The notes: a model not told the origin generated them from the sequence alone. Counted from the first letter of the stretch, positions 7,764 to 15,997 are shown. The stretch is 64,000 nucleotides of DNA from JBBDXA01 sp040902585 (GCA_040902585.1 JBBDXA010000228.1:1-64000), one strand, 5' to 3'. Numbers and translations: made by a program.

Positions 7764-8727
7764 AAAACGAATTCGCCTGCGCCAGCGGCTTTTGACCCGC
7801 CAGCAATCGCAGCAGGTTTTCCGTGGACATTAGCGCCTGTCGCTCCACGCTTTCAAATGTCCTGCTGCCGATGTGCGGCGTCACCAGAATATTCGCCACC
7901 CCCTGAAACACGTGCGGCGTCTTCATCGGCTCCACATCCAGCACATCCGTCGCATATCCGCCGAGCTGCCCGCTCTTGCAGGCCGCGGCGATATCCTCTT
8001 CGACGACGAGTCCGCCTCGGGCGCAGTTGAGGATCATCGCGCCCTTCTTCATCATGGCGAGGCGCTCGGTGTTGAAGTACCCGCGATTGTCTTCGCTCAG
8101 ATTCATGTGCAGGGAAACGATGTCAGCCTTGCAGATGAGTTCCTCCGCCTTCCAGCAGCGGGTGACTTCATGCTGCTTCGCGAAAGCATCGTCCCAGTAA
8201 ACGTCGAAGCCGAGCACGTGCATGTCAAAGGCGCGGGCGCGCTTGGCGACTTCCTTGCCGATGCGGCCCATGCCCATCACGCCGAGGGTCTTGCCCGCCA
8301 GTTCGCTGCCGGTGATGCGCGTCCATTTGCCGGCGCTCACGGCGTTGATTTGCGGGACGAAATGTTTGGCCAGCGCGATGAGCAGGCCGAAGGTGTGCTC
8401 GGCGACGGTGGTGTGATTCACGCCGGGCGTGAAGAGCACGGGGACTTTCAAATCCGTCGCGGCCTTCACATCAACGGAGTCCAGGCCGATGCCGTACTTG
8501 CTCAAGGCCTTGAGCGAAGGCAGCGCGGCTTCGATGACCTTGCGCGTCAGATGATCATCGCCATGCAGAAAACCATCGAACGGGCCTTGCGTGCGAATGA
8601 GATCGAGCATTTGCTCTTCGGTGAGCGGCCCGCGGGCGCGGACGACTTCGTGGCCGGACGCTTCGAGCATCGCGTGATGCTTGCCGGGCGTGTCCTGGTA
8701 GGAGGTGGTGGTGAGGAGGATCTTCAT
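7762..8727 (-). CDS. D-2-hydroxyacid dehydrogenase (phosphoglycerate dehydrogenase-like)
   Basis: 321 residues from the ATG at 8727 (MKILLTTTSYQ). NAD-dependent oxidoreductase of 2-hydroxyacids. The Rossmann motif is GVMGMGRIGKEVAKRARAF, the substrate-binding Arg is in NCARGGLVVEEDI, and the catalytic His is in VTPHIGSRT. It lacks the C-terminal ACT region of long SerA enzymes, so serine biosynthesis is possible but unproven; glycerate, glyoxylate or other 2-hydroxyacids are alternatives. The frame stays open upstream to 8868 but shows no family similarity there. The 3' end is embedded in a heptamer array. Confidence 0.88.
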   Translation of the reverse strand: MKILLTTTSYQDTPGKHHAMLEASGHEVVRARGPLTEEQMLDLIRTQGPFDGFLHGDDHLTRKVIEAALPSLKALSKYGIGLDSVDVKAATDLKVPVLFTPGVNHTTVAEHTFGLLIALAKHFVPQINAVSAGKWTRITGSELAGKTLGVMGMGRIGKEVAKRARAFDMHVLGFDVYWDDAFAKQHEVTRCWKAEELICKADIVSLHMNLSEDNRGYFNTERLAMMKKGAMILNCARGGLVVEEDIAAACKSGQLGGYATDVLDVEPMKTPHVFQGVANILVTPHIGSRTFESVERQALMSTENLLRLLAGQKPLAQANSF

Positions 8728-8813
8728 GGTCTGCCTTGGAACGGGAGGGACAGAAATGGTAATGCAGGGGGAGATGGGTGCAAGTTGACGAGTAGCGAAA
8801 GAAACCGGCAGCC

Positions 8814-8850
8814 GGGTGCCATGGGTAAGCGAGTCTGCGAGCTTACCCGT
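8814..8850. repeat. Hairpin with AGTCTGCG tip (single-arm copy)
   Basis: GGGTGCCAT is followed by GGGTAAGC (8823-8830), a 10-base tip GAGTCTGCGA and GCTTACCC (8841-8848). It matches the inner hairpin of the two-armed element at 39929-40036. Confidence 0.75.
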
Positions 8851-8893
8851 GCGATGCATCGCAGACATCCGTCCTGCTAAGCCGCAAGCGGCG

Positions 8894-9574
8894 TCATTTC
8901 AACCGCCCGCTCTCCAGCAGCACCTTGCGATCCGCCATATCCGCCACGCGGGTGTCATGCGTCACCATCACGATGGACTGACCGCGGGCGTGGATCTGCT
9001 TGAAGACATCGAGAATCTGCGCTCCCGTCTTGGCGTCGAGGTTGCCCGTCGGTTCATCGGCGAGCAGTACATCAGGTTGATTCACCAGGGCGCGGGCGAT
9101 GGCGACGCGCTGGCGCTCGCCGCCGGACAGGCTGTTGGGCCGATGCTTGAGGCGATCCTGCAAGCCGAGCGATTCGATCACTTCCATCGCCCGCTGCTTC
9201 GCCGCTTTTCGCTTGGCGAACCAGCGCCAGGGCGACATGCCGATCATCGCGCTGATGAGCACGTTATCGAGCAGGCTCAGCTCCGGCAGCAGGTGATACT
9301 GCTGGAACACGAAGCCGACGCGATCATGCCGGTATTGATCCTGCTGAATCCGCGTCTTGTCGAAGATGGAGTCGCCCTGAAAAAGCACGCCGCCTTCAGT
9401 GGGGCGATCCAGCGCGCCCAGGATGTGCAGCAGCGTGCTCTTGCCCGAGCCCGAGGCGCCGAGGATGGCGACCCACTCGGCTCTTTTGAGAGAGAAGTCC
9501 ACGCCGCGCAGGACGTGCAGCCGCTCCGGGCCCATGCGGAAGGTCTTGTGGATATTGGTGGCTTGGAGAATCAT
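8894..9574 (-). CDS. ABC transporter ATP-binding protein (LolD/MacB type)
   Basis: 226 residues from the ATG at 9574 (MILQATNIHKTF). Walker A is GASGSGKST, the signature is LSGGERQRVAIARAL and Walker B is VLLADEPTGNLD, all close to the LolD/MacB/FtsE type that energises FtsX-fold permeases. The partner permease is at 10056-11969 on the same strand. Between the two sits a GxxExxY gene, which leaves the ATPase gene with a nonamer array (9579-9612) just ahead of its ATG and no Shine-Dalgarno sequence. Lipoprotein release or export is the family role. Confidence 0.93.
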   Translation of the reverse strand: MILQATNIHKTFRMGPERLHVLRGVDFSLKRAEWVAILGASGSGKSTLLHILGALDRPTEGGVLFQGDSIFDKTRIQQDQYRHDRVGFVFQQYHLLPELSLLDNVLISAMIGMSPWRWFAKRKAAKQRAMEVIESLGLQDRLKHRPNSLSGGERQRVAIARALVNQPDVLLADEPTGNLDAKTGAQILDVFKQIHARGQSIVMVTHDTRVADMADRKVLLESGRLK

Positions 9575-9578
9575 TTTA

Positions 9579-9612
9579 ACCACGGATGGCACGGATGGCA
9601 CGGATAAGGGGA
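9579..9612. repeat. Nonamer array CACGGATGG (left arm of GxxExxY unit)
   Basis: ACCACGGATGG-CACGGATGG-CACGGATAAGGGG in 9-base phase on the plus strand, directly ahead of the ABC ATPase start codon. It is inverted relative to the array at 10018-10052. Confidence 0.9.
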
Positions 9613-9637
9613 AGCGGATCACTTGACAGTTACAAGG

Positions 9638-10063
9638 TCAGCGGATGTAGCGTTTCCATTCGAGCTTCTTGTTCTTGAAGTTCAGGAGGAGTGCGACGCG
9701 AAGTTTGGTGATGGCGAGGTAACCGAGCATCTGGGCACCGTGCGTATCGTTGAATCGCTCCACGACCTTCGGATCAACAACCACCAGATCATCGACCACC
9801 AGGTCCGGCACAAGCTTACCTACATACACTCCCTTGTAATAAACCGGATACGGCTCCTGTTGACAGACTTTGTGCCCGCGCTTCTGCAATTCAATCACCA
9901 ACGCGTTCTCATATAGCTTCTCGTCCAGCCCGGGCCTGAGTTCATTCAACACTTCCATCGCTGCCCCAATGATGTCACCAGTCAACTCCTCATGAAGCAG
10001 ACCATCGCCTCTCTCCTTCTCCCCATCCGTGCCATCCGTGCTATCCGTGGTCAAATCACTCAT
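9638..10063 (-). CDS. GxxExxY protein (PDDEXK-like family)
   Basis: 141 residues. The GxxExxY family (PF13366/TIGR04256 type) is recognisable from LLHEELTGDIIGAAMEVLNELRPGLDEKLYENAL, in which G-L-D-E-K-L-Y is the name-giving motif, then VYYKGVYVGKLVPDLVVDDLVVVDPK and the closing strand LLLNFKNKKLEWKRYIR. The D-(x)n-D-x-K pattern suggests a nuclease-like PD-(D/E)xK fold, but function is unknown. The ATG overlaps the permease stop by 8 bases. Residues 5-14 (TTDSTDGTDG) are translated repeat DNA, so the true domain starts near residue 18. Confidence 0.9.
   Translation of the reverse strand: MSDLTTDSTDGTDGEKERGDGLLHEELTGDIIGAAMEVLNELRPGLDEKLYENALVIELQKRGHKVCQQEPYPVYYKGVYVGKLVPDLVVDDLVVVDPKVVERFNDTHGAQMLGYLAITKLRVALLLNFKNKKLEWKRYIR
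10018..10052. repeat. Nonamer array CCATCCGTG (right arm of GxxExxY unit)
   Basis: CCCCATCCGTG-CCATCCGTG-CTATCCGTGGT, the inverse complement of the array at 9579-9612. It lies inside the first 15 codons of the GxxExxY gene. Confidence 0.9.
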
Positions 10064-11969
10064 ACCGAATCGCCTCCACCGGATCGAGCCTGGCGGCGCG
10101 GATGGCGGGCAGGAGCGAGCCCAGGACGCTGGCGAGCACGGCGAAGGCGAGGATGAAGGTGATCTCGCGCGGGTTCATGTCCGTGGGGATGGTCTCAAAG
10201 TAATAGATGCGGGCGTCCCAGATTTTGATCGAGAACCGGGCTCGCAGATCGAATGCGAATTCAGGCGACGCGCGGAGGATGATAAACGCGATCAACGCCA
10301 TCGCCAGCGGGCACAGCAGCCAGAGCCAGTTGCGCCAGCGCGGCGAATCGGCGGTAGGCAGCGGCAGCGTGAAGTGCCGGATCACCACGGCAATCGCCAG
10401 TCCGACGATCGCCATCAGGGCGATGAAGGCGGTGGCGCCGGTGAAGTTTTCCAGGTACCACTGGATGCCGTTGAGATTGTCGACGATCAAGTACGCCAGC
10501 CCCAGGCCCGCGGCCGCGCCGACCACGCCGATGACCAGCCCATAACCCAGGAACAGGCCGGCCACGCCGAGGTGTGAAGTGCCGATCGCGCGGAGCACGC
10601 CGATGTCGCGCGTCTTCTCAAGGACGAAGTTGTAGAACGTGGTCGCCACCATCACCAGGGCGACGAGACTGATGATCGCAAAGAGAAACACGAGCAGACT
10701 CTTTTCATTCTCCACCGCGCCCAGGATCATGCGATGCTCCTCGATCCACGTCTTCACGCGGTGGTGCAGCCCGATCTCCGCGAGCTTCGGATGGCCGGCA
10801 AGAGCCCGCTCGACGCGATCGTAGAGCACGTTCAGATCGATGCCGGGCCTGCCTCGAATGAGAATCACCGAAGCACGGGCTTCGGTCATTTCACCGGTCG
10901 GCAGATTGTCCGGCCCCACCTTCCGCTGCGGCTCCATCTCCAGCATTTTCTGGAGCACCTCGAACGGCACCCAGATGCGGGCCTGGTCATACTCGATGAA
11001 CCCGCTCTGCACCTCGTTGACGATGGTGAACTTGCCCACCGCGCGATCGAGAATGCCCGCGTTGTCCGTCAGCGGCGCGACGGTGACCGTCACGTCATCG
11101 CCCAAGGCTGGAGCGCTGTAGATGACGAAGTTGCCCTTCTCATCGCGGGCGGTGCCGCTCATCGCCACGCCGATCGCGATGCCGGGCAGGTCGGATTGCC
11201 ACGACGCCGGCGGCTTGAACTGCATTGCCGCGTCGACCATGTCCACATCCGAAAGAAGCCGGTCCACAACACCCACCCGGCGGAACGGCACATCACCCGG
11301 GCCGCGACTGTACTGCTTGACCTGACCGTCCACCCGATCCCGCGTCCAGTACAGGCAATCCTTATAAGGAACGACGTTGTTGAGTTCCTCGGGGTTGATG
11401 CCGACGATCTCGGCGCGTTCGATCGACTCCTGGCGATTGCCCGTGCGCGCGGTGCGCAGCTTCACCAGGCCATAGGTCTTGATCATCGCCGAGGCGGCTT
11501 CGACCTCGGGCACGTTGCGGATGACTTCAAGGGCCAGCTCATAGCGCGGGAAGCCGGCCAGGCCTGCGCTGACGGTAAGATCACCGGTCAATCGCTTGGC
11601 GGTGTCGCGCCACATCTGGAGGAAGCCGCCCATGACGCTGATGACGATGATGACCATCGCGGTGCAGAGCGTGACCGCGAGGGCGGCGAACATGGGCGAG
11701 AGCTTACGGCGAAGGTACTTGGCGACAAGCATCTGCCGATCCGCGCCGGAAGCGAGCGCCCCGAGGGAGCCGATGATGCTCACGCCGATCGCCAGCGCGA
11801 TCCAGCTACCGACCACCGCGGCCAGCACGTTGAAGCCATCAGCGACAAACTCCCGCTGCAAGGTGATCGGGTTGACCGCAGGCCGCTTGCCCAGCAGCAG
11901 ACCGAGGACCAGCGCGACAACGGTCCAGCCGATGAAGACCCAAAGCCAGGGGGAGCGAAGACGCTTCAT
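10056..11969 (-). CDS. ABC transporter permease, FtsX/LolE-like
   Basis: 637 residues. Two membrane segments at the N-terminus (about 10-27 and 45-70) precede a long FtsX-type permease: a third helix near TLCTAMVIIVISVMGGF, a large periplasmic MacB-PCD-like domain of about 300 residues, and the C-terminal helices around SLVALVMVATTFYNFVL and LRAIGTSHLGVAGLFLGYGLVIG. The ending LLPAIRAARLDPVEAIRYE is the hallmark of LolC/E and MacB permeases. It works with the ATPase at 8894-9574 to extract lipoproteins or other substrates from the inner membrane. The extra N-terminal helices and the two additional helices near residues 500-540 are unusual for LolC/E. Confidence 0.88.
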   Translation of the reverse strand: MKRLRSPWLWVFIGWTVVALVLGLLLGKRPAVNPITLQREFVADGFNVLAAVVGSWIALAIGVSIIGSLGALASGADRQMLVAKYLRRKLSPMFAALAVTLCTAMVIIVISVMGGFLQMWRDTAKRLTGDLTVSAGLAGFPRYELALEVIRNVPEVEAASAMIKTYGLVKLRTARTGNRQESIERAEIVGINPEELNNVVPYKDCLYWTRDRVDGQVKQYSRGPGDVPFRRVGVVDRLLSDVDMVDAAMQFKPPASWQSDLPGIAIGVAMSGTARDEKGNFVIYSAPALGDDVTVTVAPLTDNAGILDRAVGKFTIVNEVQSGFIEYDQARIWVPFEVLQKMLEMEPQRKVGPDNLPTGEMTEARASVILIRGRPGIDLNVLYDRVERALAGHPKLAEIGLHHRVKTWIEEHRMILGAVENEKSLLVFLFAIISLVALVMVATTFYNFVLEKTRDIGVLRAIGTSHLGVAGLFLGYGLVIGVVGAAAGLGLAYLIVDNLNGIQWYLENFTGATAFIALMAIVGLAIAVVIRHFTLPLPTADSPRWRNWLWLLCPLAMALIAFIILRASPEFAFDLRARFSIKIWDARIYYFETIPTDMNPREITFILAFAVLASVLGSLLPAIRAARLDPVEAIRYE

Positions 11970-11974
11970 GGGCT

Positions 11975-12149
11975 AAATCTCAAAACGCAAGGACCAAATC
12001 TCAAACAAATCACAATCAACAAAACTCAAACCGGAGGACAGAACGCGGCACGTCGCAGGCAGCGCGGCCAGCAGATGCCTTGATAGTTTCATTCCTTTGA
12101 TCATTGCGATTTGTTTGTGATTTGGAACTTTTGTCTTTGTATTTTTCCG
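11975..12149. repeat. AT-rich inverted repeat in heptamer phase (AAATCTC / GATTTGT)
   Basis: Between lysS and the permease gene. The left arm (11975-12030) runs AAATCTC, AAAACGC, AAGGACC, AAATCTC, AAACAAA and onward in 7-base phase. The right arm (about 12087-12149) carries the inverse GATTTGT, TTGTGAT, TTGGAAC. The middle is GC-rich and shows no gene. It is the most AT-rich spot in this part of the window. Confidence 0.75.
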
Positions 12150-12150
12150 C

Positions 12151-14130
12151 TTACCCTTGCGGTCTCATCAGCGGAAACAGGATCACATCGCGAATGCTCT
12201 CAGCGCCGGTGAGCATCATGACCAGGCGATCGATGCCCAGTCCGATGCCGCCTGCCGGGGGCATGCCGACGCGAAGAGCATTCAAAAAATCTTCATCCAC
12301 CTGCTGCTGCTCAGCCTTGTCGCCGATCTGATGGCGGAAGTGCCGCTCCTGCACATCGGCATCGTTGAGTTCGGTGTAGCCGGGGCTGATCTCCTGGCCG
12401 TTGATGGCGAGCTCGTAGACGTCGGCGAAGAACGGGTCTTCTTTATTCTCGCGCGCGAGAGGGATGACCACGCTGGGCACGTGGGTGACGTAGCAGGGAT
12501 CGATGAGGGTGGGTTCGATGTACTTCTCATAAATCTCTACCAGTTGTTCAGCGGGCGAAAGTTTGGAGAGATTGTCAGCGTACTTCAACGCAATGACGGC
12601 CCAAAGACCAGCCCCCTCAGTATCCACTGATTCAAACATCTCAAGAACTTGCGTTCTTGTTTCGATGTCGTGAATTCCTCTTTCGAACAGGCCTTTCAGC
12701 CACTCCTTCGCCCCGCCGGCGTCGGCGAACGCCTCGTCAACGTTCGCTCGATCGATGTCCTTTAAGAGCCTGAACCTGGCCTCAGGGTCTTCTGCGGCTT
12801 CTTGAGATCTCTTCTTAATAATCCCGATGATCTGATCGCCCCATCGTGCAGAGTACGCGAGAACTCGCGCTACCAACGTACTCGCAAAACACTCAGGCGC
12901 CGCCTCTTGAATCGGACGCTTGTCAAACTTCCACCCCGTCCGTTCCTCTACCAAATCCACCATCCTCACCCTTCGCCACGGCCGCGTCAGGTTAATCGTC
13001 TTCGTCACGTTGCCTTCCGCATCCTTATGCTCGATGACGAGCGTACCGATCACCTTCTGCGCGATGGTCGTGATCATTTCCTCGACGAGGTCGGCCATCG
13101 TTTCCCAGTTGCCGAACGCCTCGTAGGCTTCGAGCATGGTGAACTCGGGGTTGTGGCGCGGGCTGATGCCTTCGTTGCGGAAGTTGCGGTTGAGTTCGAA
13201 GACCTTGGTGAAGCCGCCCACGAGCAAACGCTTCAAGTAAAGCTCGGGGGCGATGCGGAGGAAGAGTTTGATGTCGAGGGCGTTGTGATGCGTGGTGAAA
13301 GGCCGGGCTGCCGCGCCGCCGTGAAGGGGCTGGAGCATGGGCGTTTCGACTTCGAGAAAGCCCTTGCTGCGCATGAACGCGCGGACTTCCTCGACAATGC
13401 GCATGCGAAGCTGGAGCGTCTTCATCACGTGCGGATTCGCCCAGAGGTCCACGTAGCGCTGGCGGTAACGCAGCTCCGCATCCTGCAAGCCGTGCCACTT
13501 GCCCGGCGGCGGCACCATGCTCTTGCAGGCAATCGAAAAAGGGCCAGGGGCCAAGGGCCAAGGGCCAGGGGATTGCGGATCGCGGCTTGTGGATTGCGGA
13601 TTATCCCCTTCTTTCCCCTGGCCCCTGGCCCCTGGCCCTTGGCCCTCACTCCTCGCCCAGACCGTGATCTCACCCGTCTTCGTCTTCGCCAGCGGGCCTT
13701 GCGCGACGACGATGTCGCCCAGGTCCGTCAGCTTGGCGACCTGGAACGATTGCGTGTCCACCGCCTTCTTACTCACGGCAATCTGAAGATCACCCGTCGC
13801 ATCGCGCAGGGTGATGAAGATGAGATTGCCCATCACGCGATGCAGCATGACGCGGCCGGAGATTTTCACCACCGGCCTGCGATCATGTTCACTGTTGGCG
13901 CGGTGGGCTTCGTCGGCAGCGGCGTCGTACTTCGCGGCCGCATCGGCGAGCGTGATCAATCCTTCGGTGCGCTGGCCGAAGGGATCGATCTTCAGTTCAT
14001 CGCGCAGCTTGGCGAGCTTGGCGCGGCGGTCGGCAAAAGGATCGCCGCCAGCCCCGCCTGCATCGGCCGCACTTCCGCCCTGATCTTGTCGTTTTTCGTT
14101 GGACACTGTTCGTGAAGTCTCCTGCGACAT
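12151..14130 (-). CDS. lysS: Lysyl-tRNA synthetase, class II, with two insertions
   Basis: 659 residues against roughly 500 in typical LysS. It charges tRNA-Lys with lysine. The anticodon-binding OB fold (VKISGRVMLHRVMGNLIFITLRD), the junction KWHGLQDAELRYRQRYVDLW, motif 2 (FRNEGISPRHNPEFTMLEAY) and motif 3 (GGIGLGIDRLVMMLTG) are intact. Residues about 162-196, at the end of the OB domain, are a translated 15-heptamer repeat element and replace a short loop. A second expansion of very roughly 80 residues lies between RTGWKF and YIEPTLIDP in the catalytic domain and has no repeat character. ATG 14130 (MSQETS) is preferred; ATG 14142 is possible. Confidence 0.93.
   Translation of the reverse strand: MSQETSRTVSNEKRQDQGGSAADAGGAGGDPFADRRAKLAKLRDELKIDPFGQRTEGLITLADAAAKYDAAADEAHRANSEHDRRPVVKISGRVMLHRVMGNLIFITLRDATGDLQIAVSKKAVDTQSFQVAKLTDLGDIVVAQGPLAKTKTGEITVWARSEGQGPGARGQGKEGDNPQSTSRDPQSPGPWPLAPGPFSIACKSMVPPPGKWHGLQDAELRYRQRYVDLWANPHVMKTLQLRMRIVEEVRAFMRSKGFLEVETPMLQPLHGGAAARPFTTHHNALDIKLFLRIAPELYLKRLLVGGFTKVFELNRNFRNEGISPRHNPEFTMLEAYEAFGNWETMADLVEEMITTIAQKVIGTLVIEHKDAEGNVTKTINLTRPWRRVRMVDLVEERTGWKFDKRPIQEAAPECFASTLVARVLAYSARWGDQIIGIIKKRSQEAAEDPEARFRLLKDIDRANVDEAFADAGGAKEWLKGLFERGIHDIETRTQVLEMFESVDTEGAGLWAVIALKYADNLSKLSPAEQLVEIYEKYIEPTLIDPCYVTHVPSVVIPLARENKEDPFFADVYELAINGQEISPGYTELNDADVQERHFRHQIGDKAEQQQVDEDFLNALRVGMPPAGGIGLGIDRLVMMLTGAESIRDVILFPLMRPQG
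13541..13646. repeat. Heptamer inverted-repeat element inside lysS
   Basis: Fifteen heptamers from 13541 to 13645: GGGCCAG, GGGCCAA twice, GGGCCAG, GGGATTG, CGGATCG, CGGCTTG, TGGATTG, CGGATTA, TCCCCTT, CTTTCCC, CTGGCCC three times, TTGGCCC. The two arms are inverse complements around a GGATTGC-type core, the same order as at 7666-7763. Fifteen units make 105 bases, a multiple of three, so lysS stays in frame. Confidence 0.95.
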
Positions 14131-14171
14131 TGAGAAGTTCATCCTAGCGGAAGGCTGGTGAGGATGCGCGA

Positions 14172-14310
14172 GTACCGTCCCGACAGGGCGGTGCTGTTGG
14201 CACACGTGAAGTTGCGACGGGTTGGCACCGTGGATCGACGCGAGACGGGCGAACGCGCAACGGGTGGCTGTTCGCTCATAGCACCACCCTGTCGGGATGG
14301 TGCTCTAACA
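14172..14310. repeat. Inverted repeat of ACCATCCCGACAGGG type between lysS and rplS
   Basis: TACCGTCCCGACAGGGCGGTGC (about 14174-14195) is matched by the inverse complement GCACCACCCTGTCGGGATGGTGC at 14281-14303. The enclosed bases show no gene. It has the same arm-spacer-arm plan as the other dispersed elements in the window. Confidence 0.7.
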
Positions 14311-14313
14311 ACA

Positions 14314-14336
14314 GCCCCCGGCACCAGGCCGGGGGT
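14314..14336 (-). terminator. Hairpin terminator downstream of rplS
   Basis: CCCCCGGC, a 5-base loop, then GCCGGGGG (14315-14322 and 14328-14335), followed on the minus strand by the moderately T-rich CTGTTGTTAG. It lies 35 bases beyond the rplS stop. Confidence 0.6.
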
Positions 14337-14370
14337 TGCGTTGGTTGACAGAAGTAGCAGCCGCACCGAC

Positions 14371-14817
14371 TCAGGCGCTGGCCGTCTCCGGCTCAGCTTT
14401 CTTTTCTTTCTTCGCAGGGGCCTGCTTGGGAGCCTCAGCCTGTTCCTGCGCCTCCAGCGCACCCAGACCGCGACGGCGATCACGCAGACGCCGGCTCTTA
14501 CCGACGCGCTCGCGCAGGTAGTACAGCTTGCCGCGACGGACATGGCCGTGACGCTTCACTTCAATCTTGGCAAGGCGCGGGCTGTTCAGAGGGAACACGC
14601 GCTCGACGCCTTCGTTGGCGACGATGCGGCGAACGGTCACGGTCCGCGTCACGCCTTTGCCGCTGAACGCGATCACGACGCCGCTGAAAATCTGAATGCG
14701 CTCCTTGGCGCCTTCGATGATCTTCACGTGGACATCGACCGTGTCACCAACGGCAACGCTGGGGAGGTCGGAGCGGAGTTGCGATTTTTCAACACTCTTG
14801 ATGATGTCTTGCGACAT
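14371..14817 (-). CDS. rplS: 50S ribosomal protein bL19
   Basis: 148 residues. The core matches bL19 throughout: VGDTVDVHVKIIEGAKERIQIFSGVVIA, TVTVRRIVANEGVERVFPLNSPRLAKIEV and GKLYYLRERVGKSRRL. It sits at the 30S-50S interface of the ribosome. The Ala/Lys/Glu-rich tail after residue 115 extends past the usual end of bL19. The usual partners rpsP, rimM and trmD are absent; here it stands alone between repeat elements. Confidence 0.97.
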   Translation of the reverse strand: MSQDIIKSVEKSQLRSDLPSVAVGDTVDVHVKIIEGAKERIQIFSGVVIAFSGKGVTRTVTVRRIVANEGVERVFPLNSPRLAKIEVKRHGHVRRGKLYYLRERVGKSRRLRDRRRGLGALEAQEQAEAPKQAPAKKEKKAEPETASA

Positions 14818-14984
14818 AGCAGGCTCTCACAGCAGGGACGCCCAGCGGGGCCGGGCATCGGGGCATGGGTTTCAATCATAGTGAACCGGCGGCTGCGCGG
14901 AAGTCGCGCAAGAGCCGACGCGGGACAGAAGGAAGAGTGTATCGAAAAGGGGTGGAGGTGTCGAATCAGGAAGCCGGGGCTTGA

Positions 14985-15117
14985 TTCCCCTCCCTCCCAG
15001 GGAGGGGTTAGGGGAGGGTCGGGCAGACGAATACCGTTGACTTCAGTTGCAAACGAAGACCGAAGGTGCAAGTTCGCTCGACCCTCCCCCGGCCCCTCCC
15101 TAAGAGGGAGGGGGGTT
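14985..15117. repeat. REP-like element A (GGGAGGGG arms, 133 bp)
   Basis: The left arm 14985-15021 contains CCCTCCCTCCCAGGGAGGGG then GGGGAGGGTCG. The right arm 15079-15117 begins CGACCCTCCCC and ends with the AGAGGGAGGGG hairpin. The inner 57 bases differ from copies B and C. It fills most of the 338-bp gap 14818-15155, where I see no gene. Confidence 0.9.
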
Positions 15118-15155
15118 CAAACCCAGCCCGATCAATAATCTAAGCGCACCAAGTC

Positions 15156-15950
15156 CTACCGCCGAATGATCACCTCCGCATGCCTCTTCACCTTCATCTC
15201 CCCGGCCGCGCTGCCGTTGCGCACGGCGATTTCCAGCCGCCCGCCGCTGCCGATGTAGGCGACCGGCTGCCCCTCGATGGCGTCGGCGAAGGTTCGCGAC
15301 AGGCCCAGAATCCGCCGGCCGGCCACGTCGATCGTCAGGTGTTCCTTCTCATCGCCGACCCAGACAGAAAGGCGTTCGCCGATCAGGTTGGTGATGAGAT
15401 TGCCGAAGCGATCGACATGCAGCACTTCAGCGTGGACGGTGCGGTCATCGATGATGCGCGGGGCGGGGATGTCGATACGAACGGGATCGGCGATGGCGCT
15501 GCCGACATCTTTCAGGTTCGCGCCCTGGGCCAGATGGGCTGCGACGGGAGCGAAAACATCGCGGCCGTGAAAGGTGCTGCTGACAGGCTTGCGGTGGAAG
15601 TCCGCGCGATTCAGTTCGATGGCCAGGTCCATCGGGTCATGGGCGAGGACGAGCGAGAACAGGCCGTTGTCCGGGCCGATGCAGGTATCGCCCCGCCGCG
15701 TGCGGATGGCGACAGCGCGGCGAAATGAACCGACGCCGGGATCGACGACGGCGACGTGAATGGTGCCGGGCGGAAAGTAGGATGTCGAAGCTTCCAGCGC
15801 AAGGGCTGCGCCGAGCAGATCCTGCGGGGCGATGTCGTGGGTGATGTCGATGACCGTGGCCTTGGGCGCAATGGAGTGGATGACGCCTTTCATGACGCCG
15901 ACGTAGATGTCGCCGAGGCCGAAGTCGGTGGTGAGGGTGATGAGGGGCAT
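15156..15950 (-). CDS. SAM hydroxide adenosyltransferase (DUF62 family)
   Basis: 264 residues. The family catalyses attack of water or hydroxide on S-adenosylmethionine to give adenosine and methionine, and is related to the halogenating fluorinase and chlorinase. Start TLTTDFGLGD, DITHDI, VVDPGVGS, GPDNGLFS and TFHGRDVFAP are family motifs, and the C-terminal beta-barrel carries HVDRFGNLITN. No fluorinase-type signature is apparent, so hydrolase is the likely role. It stands alone between rplS and rpoN, and its physiological purpose in bacteria is unsettled. Confidence 0.9.
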   Translation of the reverse strand: MPLITLTTDFGLGDIYVGVMKGVIHSIAPKATVIDITHDIAPQDLLGAALALEASTSYFPPGTIHVAVVDPGVGSFRRAVAIRTRRGDTCIGPDNGLFSLVLAHDPMDLAIELNRADFHRKPVSSTFHGRDVFAPVAAHLAQGANLKDVGSAIADPVRIDIPAPRIIDDRTVHAEVLHVDRFGNLITNLIGERLSVWVGDEKEHLTIDVAGRRILGLSRTFADAIEGQPVAYIGSGGRLEIAVRNGSAAGEMKVKRHAEVIIRR

Positions 15951-15997
15951 TGAGCTACTCCGCAGGAGACCGCGACTCGGTGAGAGTTCTCGAAGTT

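Larger units (their letters stand above)
9579..10052 (-). mobile_element. Candidate one-gene cassette: GxxExxY gene with inverted nonamer arms
   Basis: A 474-bp unit whose ends are inverted copies of the same nonamer array (9579-9612 and 10018-10052) and whose only cargo is the GxxExxY gene. It separates a LolCDE-like permease from its ATPase, which are normally adjacent. No target-site duplication or transposase is visible, so mobility is inference. The right arm lies inside the 5' part of the GxxExxY coding sequence and encodes a Thr-Asp-Gly-rich start. Confidence 0.4.

Noticed and set aside
9638..10063. GxxExxY and ABC genes as a defence system
   Set aside because: The flanking genes are an ordinary lipoprotein-export-type ABC pair, and a nuclease-like fold alone does not support a defence role.
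13541..13646. The lysS insert as an assembly error or an inactivated gene
   Set aside because: All class II motifs and the reading frame are intact on both sides and the insert is an exact multiple of three, so a functional gene with an extra loop is the simpler reading. Sequencing error cannot be wholly excluded without reads.
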